64,000 nt of DNA from assembly GCA_038501785.1 (NCBI GenBank), contig JBAMJR010000051.1:1344501-1408500 (forward strand), read 5' to 3'. The notes under the pieces were generated by a model. That model saw only the letters and a list, made by a program, of their open reading frames with translations, was not told the origin of the DNA and did not search any database. Shown here piece after piece: positions 1-13,382 of this stretch. This stretch comes from Myoxocephalus aenaeus. Its lineage: Eukaryota > Chordata > Actinopteri > Perciformes > Cottidae. A program made the translations under genes and the position numbers. Each line of letters opens with the position of its first letter. Position 1 is the first letter of the stretch.

Positions 1-11
1 CAATATGTCTT

Positions 12-27
12 CCCCCCCCCCCCCCCC
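12..27. repeat. poly-C tract
   Basis: Uninterrupted run of 16 C at the window start. Mononucleotide microsatellite; exact length in the assembly may be unreliable. Confidence 0.9.
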
Positions 28-182
28 ATAAGGCTACCATCGCACCACAAACCTACACTTGTAACGATAGAGTCACATCAATCATTTGCATCTTGGACAT
101 ATTCTAAATTAACTGTTCTCCAGCAAAGAATCCAATTTACTCTGCAAAACATAGGAGCTGTTATGCACATATCGACCCCCCC

Positions 183-216
183 CACACACACACAGACACA
201 GACACACACAGACACA

Positions 217-295
<79 letters not shown>
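183..295. repeat. (CA)n microsatellite
   Basis: About 113 bases of CA dinucleotide repeat, impure in the first 40 bases (CAGA interruptions) and then perfect. It creates long but meaningless Cys-Val and Thr-His open frames. The C-rich segment just before it is a separate short low-complexity run. Confidence 0.97.
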
Positions 296-298
<3 letters not shown>

Positions 299-3200
299 TA
301 CTGGGCTGAAAGTCTCACAAGTGGCCTGGTAATTGCATCTCAGTAACAGTATTGCCTTCCTGATGGGTAATTTCCCTCTGGATTGTGTTTGTCTCTTGAC
401 AGCATAGAACTGTGGTTACTTCTGGGCCTGTAATGGGATATTAAACATATCAACTGATAGCATAGTCACTAGAAAGAGTATTAGTTTTCCTTATATTCCA
501 TCACCTTCCACACTTCCTCCGTTACAGTAATGAATGGCTAAAGATTTTTTGCAACCTTTTCAAGGACTTTAGCTCGGTCTGCCGTTTAACTCGACTCTGA
601 AGTACAGTAGGTGGTCCGAGGGTGCAAAACATAACCATGTATGGTAATACGAATGCACCATTAAATCACCTTGAAACAAGCGGTGCCCCACTGTATGGAC
701 ATCTTACTGGTTATGTGCTGTGCATCTTTGGAGCAGATCCAATTGGACAGGACAGATGTATAATGTTCAAGGTTACTCTGTTTCAAACAAGCTATTGTCC
801 ACATGGGCTCAACGTTCAGTATCATGCTTTTAACGATTCAATAACGGAAACCGCACACCAAATACTTTATGTTGCCGAGGCTCCATTTTGATTGGGAATC
901 AGTCACGGATCATGTACGTCTCCAAATGTCAGCGGGACGACGAAGCGGGACGGGAATCAAAATGCTGATAAACAAGCTAATTCCTCCGTGCATGGCAAAC
1001 GACTCCTCTGGCCTTGCAGTCTAGTGGAACCGGAGTAAACAAGAGCAAACTGTTAGCGCGGCTTTTTTTTTTTCTTTCCTTCTCCCCATCAGCTGCACAG
1101 CTCGACACAGGTCATTCAGGTGGGTAGGTAAATGAAATCCACAGCGCTAAAGAGGCCTGCGAACCATCTGCTGTTTACTGCTTCAGACTGTTGACACGTC
1201 CACACAGCTTTCACTTTCCTGCTTTTCTCCTCATGTGCACGGCTTTATTTACATTGAAGGCAGAAGGGTTAGGATAACGGCCTCTCAGCCGAAGAGCAAC
1301 TTTTAATGGTCTCTACAGTGAGAGGCCTGCCGGGGAATTACCGTTGTTGCTTTGAGAGATGTGGTGGATGCAAGTAAATAACACAGACAGACTCTTTGAT
1401 GCTTCACTGAACAGAAAATAGTTTAGTCATTAAATGTATTTGGAAAACAGCCGAATTAAGTCTCATAACATTACAGTTATGCAATTCATAAAATACCCCG
1501 GTAACCAGATCCATTCAATGTAAACTAAATAATAATTAAAAACTGAAAATCAACATTTTAAACTACATGTCTCCAGTTGTATTTTGGTTGTGTACTTTCA
1601 TTTCACACCCATTCCACGTGAAATTCCGATCCAGAGGAGGCTAAGTCGTCTCCAAAGGTTGACGTGTAGTATAAATCTCTCATGCCTTAACACCCACCAG
1701 CAAAAAAAGTGCTCTGGAAAATGGCCCGGCATTCAACGCAATGTTTCATTATGTTCTGTCAAATCAGTGTACGGGGAATATTTCGAGGCATGATGAGGTG
1801 AGGGATCACGCTAATTTACATTCCCGGACACTAATAGGTCCAAGCTGTTTCTGGAAGGACGAGAGTTTCTCCAGAGAAACCGAGTTGCTTCTAATAAACT
1901 CTGGCAGAGAAATAAACGCTCATTTGGATTGATCAGAGCTCTGCTGCGGAGTATCAATCCGAACTTCCTCCATGTCATGTCAAATACAATCAATTATTCT
2001 AAAAGAGTCCACTCATAATAAGCTCCTGAGTCCTCAGAGAGCCCAATTTGGAGACGGTGCCAGTGATGTGGGCAGACCTCTGTGATTGATTAATTCCTAA
2101 AAAAAATTATAATATTAAGGTGTGATTTGCATTGAGACTGAGTAATTTCTCTTAGAACGTGCAGGAATTGTTGCCCTTTGCAGAAGAAACATATTACATT
2201 TAATAAAAGAATATGACAGATGAAAGCTGGAGTCATTTGATGTTTTCTGAAATAATCGTGCATTTTTCCAGTAAGCCAGTGCCTCAACAGAGTGCTCGCA
2301 GACAATAGGGAGGATAACGAAAAGGCATTTGTATTCAGGTGTTACTCTGAGTCCGATTTCAAATATCAATCCAGCGTGTAAACGGCTATTCATCAACAGC
2401 AGTCAGCCAGGACATTTGAAGTGAGAGATACTGTGGTCAGTTTGCAATGAACAATCCCATTATGACACTCTGAGTGACATGTTTGTGATTACAGCAGCAC
2501 AAAGAACAAAGACATCGGTTTACTGAGAGGTGGAGGAGAAAAAAAATGGTCGGTCAAATGAGTCATTCTTCACTCGACTCTCAACAAGTGGATGCATGTT
2601 TGGCACACGAGAAAAAAAACAAGCCTACAGGCCAGAGCAGAGGGTCTTAGAGGCTCTGTTGTGGAGTGGGAGGCTTTGTTTTGTTCGGTTAAGGTGCAGC
2701 TTTAAGGAGGAAAACAAATACAGAGGATGCTGCCATTCTCGGCGATCAGATCAGGCTCAAGCGATGGTGGAGAGTTTGGTTTGTTTTGTTTTTCTCAACC
2801 TGAAGCTGACCTTTCAGCCTGAGAGTAATGGGAGGATCCTTTTCTTGCCTTGAAGCTATCCACCAGATGTAGTTGTGTAATATTGTTATGTAAAGAAATG
2901 TGTCCTCCATGCATTTGCGTAATCCATATAACTACCGTATAAAGGGGAATAAGGGGCGTCCTAAAGGGGCAGTACGCGGCAACATGTTGTTTCTTTACTT
3001 TATACATTGGACCGGTCATGCAACTCTTGAAACTAAAAAAGGTCACCTTGACACTCCTCACTCACACGTATTATTTCTCCATACCTTTCTTCACACGTTT
3101 AGCTTTCTAGCTTTTATTCGTCCGGTATCTCGTTCTTTGATCGCCTCCAAATCCATCAAGTCCGCCCAACTGTCTGCTACAACAATGCTTCTGCCACAAT

Positions 3201-5167
3201 TTGCCTTTCCACAAGAGGTTCCTGTCAGGTCAATTGAAAAGGCGGATAACTCAACAAAATCCAAACGGACAGTGTGTTGGATTTGGTGGCATCGGGATTG
3301 GCGTGGTTGAATATCCTTCAGCTCACTTTGACCTTTCCAAGACTGCGGTGACGTGAGCTTGCAGATTGCAAAGCCACCTCGCTTCAGAGGCCATCCTTGC
3401 CAACATGAGTTTAGGAGCAGTGAGACGCTAAGGCTCACTTTACTGCAGTTGCACAAGCATGTTAGAGAACAACGGTGGCCTTCAGGCAATGTAAGAACAC
3501 GAAAGGCTCTCGCTTGAGCCAGAGTTGAGCTTGGCTGTTCTTGGCCTCCGTAGCTGTGGCAATGCAACACTGCAGGACCCGCTCTGTGTAGATGTGAAGG
3601 GTTCCTTCTAAGCCAACAAAAATGCATTCTTAGTTTGAGGTGATTATACAGTAATGAAAAGGTTATAGCCATGTATAATGTTATTATAACATGATATTAC
3701 ATTGCTGCTCATAGATTCAACAAAAGCCTCACACTGGACCTTTTACGCCGCTCAATTTTTTCTTCTTCTCAATCATCTTCCTATAATGAGTGAGGGGCTG
3801 AACGGGAACAGAATATTTTCTGCCAAAGTTGCAACTTATTATTTCTCGTGATTGCTATATTTATTTATTATTTTCTGCTTGCTCTTCTCCCTGATTTGAA
3901 GTGGGTGGGCTCAGTTGGATAAAGGTGATGTCGCTTACTGCTGTGCACCAATCAGTGTTATTTTATTCAGCAGTTGGTGGGTTGTTTGGTTCAAATCAGA
4001 TAAAACCACATCAACATAGTCTTGCATTTGATTGGCTTAGTCTTAAACTCCTATTAAGCAACTTTTTTTTTTAAAATATTTATTTAAAAAAAGAACTACT
4101 TCAGATTTGAGACCAAGTTTTTAGCTTTAATTGAAAAAAACCCTCTCAGACACGTATGTTTCACAAGCTGATCTGTTAGCACACAGTATGCCTCAGTACT
4201 CTTCTTCCACCTCCTTTTTCAGGGACCTTAATGTCTCACGGACGACACATCTTTGAGTCCATCATCTCACCTCCAAGAACACACCTCCTCAGTAATTAGC
4301 TACAGCATTTTTGAGCCTGGTGGGATTTAAGACAAATTATCCCCGTCAAAAATAGATGAATCTACATCACGATTGTTGGTCTCTCCTGAGTAAAGTCGGT
4401 TATAGTGACGAGTAAACCATGTCTGTTGAATGGCAGGAACAAATGGTGAGACTAATTAAAACACAACACAGCCTCCCCACTCCAAATGAGCCCATCGTAC
4501 TTGTACTTCTGCAGGACTCTGGGCTTCAAGAGAATAGCTGAGGACAGAAGTGGCAGCTGGTCCTGATCAAAACCTTATTCCCGACTCTCTTCCTGAGATC
4601 CCCTAAAGACCGTCCCTCTTCCAACGGCGGGCGAGCCAGGCACTCTCTTCCCCACATCACCAGGCTGCGGCGCTGAGTTCTGACGCTGTGTTAAGGTACA
4701 CTTTGGACATAAAACATCCTGAAATAAAGCGCCGCGACGAGGGAAACCATGAAACTATGGGGATGTTTGCTATGCTGTAGTATATCTCGCTTCATTAGTC
4801 CAAAACAGTGTATACGAGCTGGAAAATGTGTCTATTTTTAACTGTATTAAAATCCAGAGAGAAAATGGAAGTCATCTCATCTCACATCAAAAACTCAGAG
4901 GATATTGCTTTTTCAACTTCAGTGTCTAGTTTTAACATTACTGACTATAAAAAGGCACTGAAGTCGCCTCACAAACCTCGGGAAAAAAAGAAAATGCAGT
5001 CCAAACTCTAAACCAAAAATAAAGTTCTTACATAATGGCTCATCTGTGCTGTAATTCAACAGCAGTAGCTATTTTTTTAATTATTTTTTTACTTTTATTG
5101 TTCTTTGCTTGCTTGAGCTCTCATCAGCTCATCCAAAAGGAAAACACACATTCAATTTGATCACAAT
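296..5167. other. unique non-coding sequence
   Basis: No exon, RNA gene or recognisable mobile element was seen in this 4.9 kb. Short A or T runs occur (for example around 1065, 4065 and 4985). The longest open frame of the whole window lies here on the minus strand (3091-3672, 193 codons), but it has no recognisable domain, no family resemblance and no splice or promoter context, so it is not called a gene. Confidence 0.6.
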
Positions 5168-5215
5168 CAACACCAATAACACTGAATATCTCAATATTCA
5201 GTGTTATTGGTGTTG
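5168..5215. repeat. perfect 22-bp inverted repeat (hairpin)
   Basis: The left arm 5168-5189 and the right arm 5194-5215 are exact reverse complements (22 of 22), separated by the 4-base loop CTCA. Neither arm extends further. The structure could be a recent inverted duplication, the seam of a small foldback element, or a hairpin in a transcript. There is no flanking target duplication that I can see. It is shorter than a normal microRNA precursor stem-loop and has no mismatches or bulges. Confidence 0.9.
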
Positions 5216-6982
5216 CCACAACAGAAACAAACAGTTGTGATGTGCTGCTTTCATCTCTGCAGCGGCAGCAAATATACGCAGAAAACATGTCAGTGTCATT
5301 TATTGATTTAGTTTGGAACACAGAGCGAGAAGAGAACCGTCTAGTGTGTTATAAAGACCATGCATCTAATGAGCTTTTTTTTTTATTACAGTTATCCTAA
5401 ATATCCTGTGAAAGGTTTGACTTTTAATATGCACTGTTTTATTTGCTTCAAATAAATAGGGGGCAGCATTTCACCTTCATGGGTCCTTAATAATATCCAC
5501 ACTGTACCTTTAAACAACACATACATTTTCATTCATCCTTACATCTCCCAACAGAATAAACCCTTTAAAAACGTGTATTTGTTTAAAGAAAAACACAAAC
5601 TGGCCAAATGTAATTGGAAGTCACACCTGAATACGTCAGAGTCAAAGGCTAAAATTTACATCCTGGAAATGTTGCAGATCCGGCTCAGTTAAGCAGAACC
5701 AATTAATGTGACAGTTTGAACATGATAGATTTCCTTGTCTGAGAAAAACGGCCTAGCCCTTTAGGAAGCGTTCGTTTCACTGGAGTTGACCACAGAGGAA
5801 ACTTTTTAACATGAGTGCACAGCATGTTCATGATATTTTAAGGGGTATTTGCATTAAGTGGCTTCATGTGCGGTGATTCTCAGACAGCAGGTGTAAAATA
5901 ATCAAGTTTAATCTGAAAATATGAGCATTCCCGGCAGTTCCCAATCACACACCACTGTGCACCGAGCCTGCAGTGTTGCCGCGTCTGACAAGATGATTGA
6001 AGGGCATCAATTACCGTGTGGAATAAACAAGTGGCGGCAGAAGATAAAAACTGCTTTCCATCAGAGCAACGCCATATGGCTGAAGCCATCATCAGAAACA
6101 AATGGAATAAAACCCGTCATTAAAGACAGCAAACGAAACAGCATCTGTGTCTGATTTCAGTCTGTGCAACAGAGAGCAAAACTCATTTTTGTTTCATTTT
6201 GATTATGATTTACGACTGTCGGATACCTGGTTCTGCCCATATGTTGCCCTGAGGTCTGTCGAAGGGTCCTCTGTCTTTCCCTTCTTTTTGTTTTATCCAA
6301 GAGGTTATTTTTTTTGGCAGCACGATCTGTTTAACGCCTGAACGTGAACCTTTCCGAGAAATAAAAATCACAGTTACTTTTTTCTCCATTTTTTTTTCTC
6401 CATTTCATCACGGAGCTGTAGGTCAGTGTGACACCGCGAGGAAGGAGGCAGCACAAACTCTTCATCGGCTCCTATATCCGCTAATAAAGACAGATCGTGA
6501 TTCAGGGACTTCGCCGGTTTTCTCCTTTTATAGAAATTTAAAAGGTAACTCACAAAATATCAGGATGGAAATTACAGCAGGCGAACGTGTTCCATTTGCA
6601 ATTTCTCACATCTGGAGACACTTAGGTAATGCGTGCCGTAAAACTTGTGGTGAAATGTCATCGTCGGTGTCGGTCTGCCCAGAACGGCACTACGACAGTA
6701 TTTGATCAACCTTGAAGGTATTTTACACTTTCACCAATGGAAGCTAGTCGGCTATTTACTTCTCCTTATGTTTTCCTTGAACGCCTTTGTTCGTCTCCTA
6801 ACACTATGCAACGCTATAGCAAGAGGAATACGTGTAAATCAATAATGCAAAGCAGGCTGCAGGTCGGCACGCGCAAAAGCAAGAGCGACGCCGTCGCCAT
6901 CCCATTGTGGTTGCTTAGTAACGGTGCTTGTGTGCGTTGATTGCAGACGGCCACAACTCCCTTTCTAACTACTCTTTGAGTG
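5216..6982. other. unique non-coding sequence
   Basis: No gene or clear repeat seen. T-rich runs occur near 6307 and 6380-6405. Open frames are all under 80 codons and unconvincing. Confidence 0.55.
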
Positions 6983-7041
6983 ATTTGTTATGGACCAATA
7001 GTTATTTGTTATGGACCAATAGATTTGTTATGGACCAATAG
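6983..7041. repeat. three tandem CCAAT-containing 19-mers
   Basis: The unit ATTTGTTATGGACCAATAG occurs three times without a mismatch at 6983-7001, 7004-7022 and 7023-7041. Units one and two are separated by two extra bases, so the start-to-start spacing is 21 then 19. Each unit carries a CCAAT box core. This may be simple local duplication; clustered CCAAT boxes are also typical of NF-Y binding regions, but no transcription unit is visible nearby. Confidence 0.95.
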
Positions 7042-7224
7042 TAACCCTTCAGCCCCAATCGGGGGATCCTTTTATATCAGGAAAATCAAGAAACAATCAT
7101 GGTATAAATCCCTCCCCCCAAAAAAAACCAAACATATTAGGTATCAAATTAAACATAAAAATCAGGGCTACAATAATATATAATCCCGATGTACAACCTA
7201 TCAACACAACTCAAACAATAAATA

Positions 7225-7250
7225 GGATTAGGGGTTAGGGTTAGGGCTTA
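7225..7250 (+). repeat. short interstitial telomere-like TTAGGG run
   Basis: About two and a half copies of the vertebrate telomere unit (GGGGTTAGGGTTAGGG core) in an otherwise unremarkable AT-rich stretch. Too short to claim a fusion or telomerase repair scar; similar short runs also occur inside dispersed repeats (another lies near 15942). Confidence 0.6.
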
Positions 7251-10200
7251 AAGGGTTACGAGCCACACTGACTCAAGGCCCGGGTCAAACTATGACACTA
7301 TAGCGCTGCAAATGGGACACATGGTTTGTGTTTTTTTTTCCCATTCCACATGGGACCTGGACACACATCTCCTGTTCTGTTGGTTTCAACCAACCACCGC
7401 CTCACCCTCTCACCATGCCTGGGATTTTTCCATCTTTATACGACGGAGCATTTTCTCTTATAATGACGAAGATGGGTTAACGTTGTAGTTATGTTAAAGC
7501 CCGGTGCCTCTCATACAGACTAGCAGGTGCCACATGCTTCGGTATCAGACACTGAGATGTGTCGCACAGGGATGAGAGTGGGCTGAATCCTCAATGTAAC
7601 CACGTAATTAAACCACTTCTCTTCAACTAAAATCGGAACAAAGTTGATTATTAATGGACTGTGTTTCTTTCTTTTTTTTTCATGTCGTCGTGACATAGAA
7701 ATCTGTGAGATTTTAAATCACAAACTCCCCTTTTCAAAAACTAAAATATTAAACATCTTTAACCAATTAAGTTTAGTTAAAGTTGCCAGTTAAGCTTTGC
7801 ACGAGTAGTTTTGCTCCGTCTTGCTCTCGACATCAGAGAAGAGACTGCACCCTCGCCATTCTTCAAGCGCAGCAGGAATCTCACAGGGATAAATGGTGTG
7901 GGAGTCTTCCACTTTGTCATAAATTAAAATGAGCGAGGAAATGAAGATGACAAAGACACGTTTCACACACAGCCCTGAAATATTCCTATAACGATCAGCA
8001 GGCGAGGGTTAGCTAACTTAGCCGACTTGAATCCACTTTGAATCCCCACTAAAATGGAACGCATCAAGATTCAAGAGTCCGTCTATGTCGCGTCTGCAGC
8101 CTTCGGTTTTCTGTTTGAATTCCTCAAAGGATGAATGTCCGACCTCAACGGTGTTGAGGAGTCTCTTCCCTCCATCCCGAGATGGAAGAGGAGACGAGGG
8201 CAGTTTCCGATTAGATTGTGTGACGAAAAATAAAAAGAGAAAGTAAAAGAGCCTTGGATGGCTCTGTAATGATCTGTTACCTCGCTATTAACACCAGGCC
8301 TATATCTACAGCGTTCCCTTAATGCTCTTTTCAAGTGCAAAAAAGTGTCCACATTTTCTATTAGGATTTTCTTTTTTTTACTGCAGGCGAGTCATAACTG
8401 AAGAAAAATGTCATTTAAGTGTAATGTGCTGTGCAGCAGCAAAGCCTTGTGACTCGCGTTTGACCCGTCGTTGTAATGGATCCATCTGCAGCGCATTGAA
8501 TGTGCATTGACCTCGCTCTTTAAATAGTGCTTTAAAATGAGCTTCTAACACAAATCTAAATGTACATGTGAAGTGTTTGGTCAGCAATTTCCAGCTGCAA
8601 CTGGTCAGCATTTAAATGTGACGAATGGAAATGATTTCCTCTCGTGAGGAGGGCCGTGTGAGACGCTTCAAGTGGGTGAGAGTTGCCGCCTGCTGCTGTC
8701 TCTTTGTGTGTGTGATTTAAGATCACCTTAATATTTATGATCTGTGCTGACAGCTTTTTGTAAACACTGTATATCATTTTAAACATGGTGTGATAGGTTC
8801 CTGCATAGCATGTGGATACTGTCAGTACATTGTCAGGCTGTTATTCCTGCTTTGGGATCCTCACTGAGCACTGGAGGCTTTTAAATATCATCTAAGCTCC
8901 AGCTGCTCCCGCTGCACGTGTAATTTATAGATACATATTTGGAATATCTCCAACATACGTGTGGTTGAGAACGTGTTGAAGTTGCATTTTGAGTAAATCT
9001 ATTACTTTTATGAGCGATTAACCAACTCCCTCAAAGATCTCTCATGCAGGTTTCAATCACACGATATGCACAGTGGTGTGTCGTACGCTGCAAAGACACC
9101 TTAAATACCAAGCGGCTGTGTCACGAGTTACAATATTTCCATCTGCCGTGGCAGGTCACCTGGACAGGATATTATAAAATATGAATGCTGGTTGTAGCGC
9201 TTGAGAGAAAAGGGATGAAAATGGGTTCATGGGAAGACTACAAGGGGGCGGAGCTGCCATCAGGCGACTGCTGTGCAGATTCCAGAAGGATATTTCTGTC
9301 ATTTGTATTCAAATGATCTTTTAAAAAGGTTCTTAAAACCACATTCAGAGCATTACTATAGCAGCAACTATTTGCAATGTCAAGACACAGTGGAGTATCG
9401 TCTACCCGACCAGACAATGAAGCCACTTTCCATCTGTGTGTGTTGTTATTCAAGCATCTTTGTGCCATGAGAGCATGCCGAGGTCATAGATGTGCTCTGC
9501 CGTTTGTATTGAGCACCTTTTTTAATGCAACTCATCAGAAACAACATGATATAGCAGTAAAAAAAAAAAAAAAAGCATCTTTGACCTAGAAAGTTGAATT
9601 TCCACCTAAATCAGGAGTTACGCAGCATTTATTGAACTGTCTATAGCGATGACATAGTAGTAATAGCATAATAGCAGAGAACTCAATCCATCACCACAGC
9701 AGAACGTACCATATGTCCTGGTGACGCGCGAGTAGCAAAGCTCACGCTGTTTCAAAACATCAGAAAAGTATGTTTCCTGAATAAAATGAGCTCCGACTAT
9801 CCCCCTAAACTTCAGCAGGATATAAGCCAGATGTTCTGAGGCCAAACAATTACGCTGTGCATCCAAAAAGCACAACATTCATCTCATCGCCTCCTCGGCG
9901 TTCTGCCGTCACATGCTGAGCGCTTGCCTTCGCGTGCCCGTTCATAAGCTTTCACTTTGATGTCTCAAGTAAGAAATGAACCCATAACCGAAAACGTTTG
10001 TCGATCCGTGGACTTATGCACGGTCATGAAAACTGTCTCTAAAGTGGAAGAAGCTTTTTAAATGCCCAAACAACACACACGCGCACACGCACAGTCATTT
10101 GGTAATTCATTTTTCAACTCATTTCCATCGTTGACTACACCAATTATGAACCTTTTTAATTTCGCTAAGCTCGCCTTTGGTTGTTGTTTCTGTTCATCGA

Positions 10201-12653
10201 GTGTGCCGAGCATCACGATGTACTATTATTTTAACAATACACGCTTGTATCCTGAGTGCACTGAAGGTTTACGCACAAAAATAGTGTGAGATGAGGAATA
10301 ATTTACTTTATCATGAGAGCGTTTCATCAGAACAGCTGTAACAGAGCTCTTAGTTAAAACGCAGCCACAATCTGAGCTGCTGGAAATCATTTACCTTTCA
10401 CAGACTCAAGTGAAAGGTTTGAGAAATATCGCTACTGCACGAGGATTTATAGCAATTCAAAAGCAAGGTGTGAAAAAAACGACTGAGCCGCTGAATGTCA
10501 ATTAACTAAAAAAATGCATTATTTATGTCAGTGTGTTCCAGCTGAAACGTCTGGTGCGTCTAAAGTAGGGAAACATGTTGACATTATGATCCTTTGATTC
10601 AGCAAAATCATGTCCAAGACGATAACGATAACTTGGAGCATAAATTAAATGTGGCAAATAAAAGAGTGTTGCTGAAAAGCATTTACAGCTACGGAAGATT
10701 GATTTCGATATTTTTTTCCAAACAGCAGTACAGATACAATCAGGTCTTTTGTCAAATCCCATCATATAGAGATATTTTAAAGTGCAGCATTTCATGTCCC
10801 TGTGATCTGAATGTGTGTCAGGCTTAAAGGGAGGCAGAGATGTTTGTACTGTAACATCTGGATGCATGGAAATCGGCTGCTAAGAATGTTATAATCATGC
10901 AGACAAGGCCTAAGCTGCTCCATTACTGGCTAAGCTGACCTATCAGTGGGGCTTTTGCTAATCCAAATTGTGCTTTAGCTGGCAGAGATTGCTCAATTCA
11001 GAAGGTCTGCTGGGAGGAAAAAAAAAAAAAAAAGAAAAAAAAAAGCAAAGCAGAAAAATAGTACACCTGCCATGTGAGCTGCTATCATTTATGAGATATT
11101 TATCTCTCAGTATCATATGTGCACAAACGCTTAGCTATATAAAAAAAAAAGCCAGTTAGAAAAGCTCATTTCCATGGTGGCTTTTCTATTTGCATAACAT
11201 ATAAACGCCAGCTATGACCAGTCCGCAGTGCCTTCAGCGCGCTTCCATTCGACACAAGCTTAACAGCCCCGGCTGCCGTACTTACATCACACCCAAATGT
11301 GATGAGTGACAGCTATATTTACCGCTGCAGACAGGGGCCAGCACAGAAAAAGTTATTTTCTGGAGGCTTTACCATTTACTTTTAGTGTAGAAGCACATGA
11401 GGGGTTTTCTTTATTTTGCTTCTGGTTTTAGGGTGTACTTTTTGAGGGGAATGCAGAGTTTTAGCATCCTTTTAGGTCTTTATACTTCTACCGTGACTAT
11501 GTTGCAGGGACGCTTATAGGTCCGCTGTTTATTCCGGAGCAGGTTTGACTGCAGCTAATATCCGCAGCTCACAGTTGGCTCCACAGATCACCACAGATAC
11601 ACTGTGTTAGCCAGGCTGACACGACACTGGGGAAATTAATTTGCCACAGCCATAAAATGGTTGGTTATTTAATCACTGTAAGATTTAATCTAACAACTTA
11701 ATCGCAGCGGGCTGCTTCTCCTCCTGGAGTTTCATACCTGCGAAGGGATTAGAGACATATGAAACGCAGCTGTTAGGAAGAAAACGTGAAAATGGGGACT
11801 AAACAACCAATGAAGTGTCCCTTTTAGTCTTGTATGTATCCTCAGTGTCATGAAAGGCCAAGGGCCTGTTCCAAAACCAAAACCAGAAACGCCTTCGATT
11901 CCGCCATAAATGCATCGATCCACATCAGGCGTATCTATAAATCCCACTGCATTTGTTTTTGGCAAGAAACATTTTAAATTATAAATCATATGTTCAAATG
12001 TATTCTTGTAAAATGTTGTTTTAGCCAAGGAACTTGAACATATCAAGTTGTTTGAAGGTGTTTTCAGAGCAACTCTTTCTGTATTCAACTCACTGGTCTA
12101 CAGATTGGTACAAGTTCAGGTATCGGAACAACTCTATTGCAGCAATAATATTGAGCAAACGTCTCAAACGAGAGCACAGAAAGCCTCTGCAGGACCTCTA
12201 ACCTGTTTAAAGCGTTTGTTCCGCATTCTTCCTGCTGGTTACAGCCCCAAACCAACAGAAGCCTTTATCGTGGAGAAAATGAACAGACAAACACCTCAGC
12301 TATGAAATGGCTGTTGCAAGTCACTGAACATCTCGCATGGTTTTCCATACTCGAGATGGGAGGCGATAGGAGGATGTAATCCCTGAATGGATGCCGGTGT
12401 CGCCCTCAGCCCTTTTCTGAGCAGCGTCTTTGAGCACTTCCAGTAAACCCCGGCACACGCCCTTAATCTTCCAGGCAGAGGAAGTTTGACACGAGAAGTG
12501 AATCTGCCACAAACACACGTCGCACAAATGCAGGATAACGTTTTAGAGATACACAGATTAATTTGTGTAATCCAGGCTGCCAAAGGGAGAGTTTAGAGAG
12601 AAATGTGTCAAATGTTTATAGATAGAATAAACCAAGTATTAACCCTTGATCTC
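7251..12653. other. unique non-coding sequence
   Basis: No exon or clear mobile element seen over 5.4 kb. Contains A runs at about 9559-9574 and 11018-11044. All open frames are below 120 codons, lack recognisable domains and occur on both strands at random. Confidence 0.55.
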
Positions 12654-12682
12654 CAACAATAGATAAAAAATATCTATTGTTG
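12654..12682. repeat. perfect 12-bp inverted repeat around an A5 loop
   Basis: The arms CAACAATAGATA (12654-12665) and TATCTATTGTTG (12671-12682) are exact reverse complements around five A. It lies in AT-rich DNA and may be a chance or cruciform-prone sequence. Confidence 0.85.
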
Positions 12683-13288
12683 TCCCCACATGTTCTGGGA
12701 GTATAAAAAATGGGGTAAAATAATCTAATGCTACAACTTTAAATTGAAGAGCAACTTCTCTCTAAATTATAGCACAAATGGTTTTGAGTAAATAAAAAAA
12801 AAACACAAAATGCTTATTTAAAAAAAATGCCAAAGATAAAAGAAAACCCAGAAACTGAAACAAAATTCGCCCAAATGATTTTTCCAAGTAATTTCACGGA
12901 GCGACTGAGTGCTTCGGTGTCACGCAGCAATTTGCTGTTTAATTTAAAAGACAAGAGTGTTGAACACAAAAAAAGATGACTGCTGCCCTGAACTCATAAA
13001 CGGAGGTTATTCTGTGGGGAGATGTGCAGCCACTTCACTGCCGTGTCAACCGGACAAGTGCAAAGTGATACAGATTGTAGAGCAGCTGGAGCACAGAATA
13101 ACCTTATTAAATAGTGACCTGTTGTCACATATTCTCTTATGTTGGCTTCATTTTCTGTGCTATATTATTCTTCACTGAAAACAATGTTCATTATTTAAAG
13201 AGTCAATGGTGGGATGAATATGCATACATATTTGGGAGTCTGTTTTCTGCATAGAGCATTTGGGATGGAGGGGAAAAAGGATACATTA

Positions 13289-13292
<4 letters not shown>
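12683..13292. other. AT-rich non-coding sequence
   Basis: A-rich stretches around 12795-12850. No gene seen. Confidence 0.5.
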
Positions 13293-13349
<57 letters not shown>

Positions 13350-13382
13350 TATATATATATATATATATATATAGATATATAT
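13293..13382. repeat. (TA)n microsatellite with GATA interruptions
   Basis: About 90 bases of alternating A and T, interrupted twice by GATA (near 13348 and 13374). Long self-complementary tract, prone to cruciform formation and to assembly length errors. Confidence 0.97.

Noticed and set aside
78..318. Cys-Val-rich open frames over the CA tract
   Set aside because: Direct translation of a microsatellite; not protein-coding.
622..891. 89-codon open frame on the plus strand
   Set aside because: No domain, no signal peptide, no exon context; treated as chance.
3091..3672. 193-codon open frame on the minus strand, the longest in the window
   Set aside because: No recognisable domain or family; composition looks random (many Cys, Trp, His, Ser without pattern); no splice or promoter evidence. 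A frame of this size can occur by chance in 64 kb read in six frames.
7225..7250. TTAGGG run as evidence of an ancient chromosome fusion
   Set aside because: Fewer than three perfect units; far too short for that claim.
13293..13382. TA tract with two GATA interruptions, considered as a spaced repeat array
   Set aside because: Dinucleotide microsatellite with point interruptions; no repeat-spacer structure and not a prokaryotic genome.
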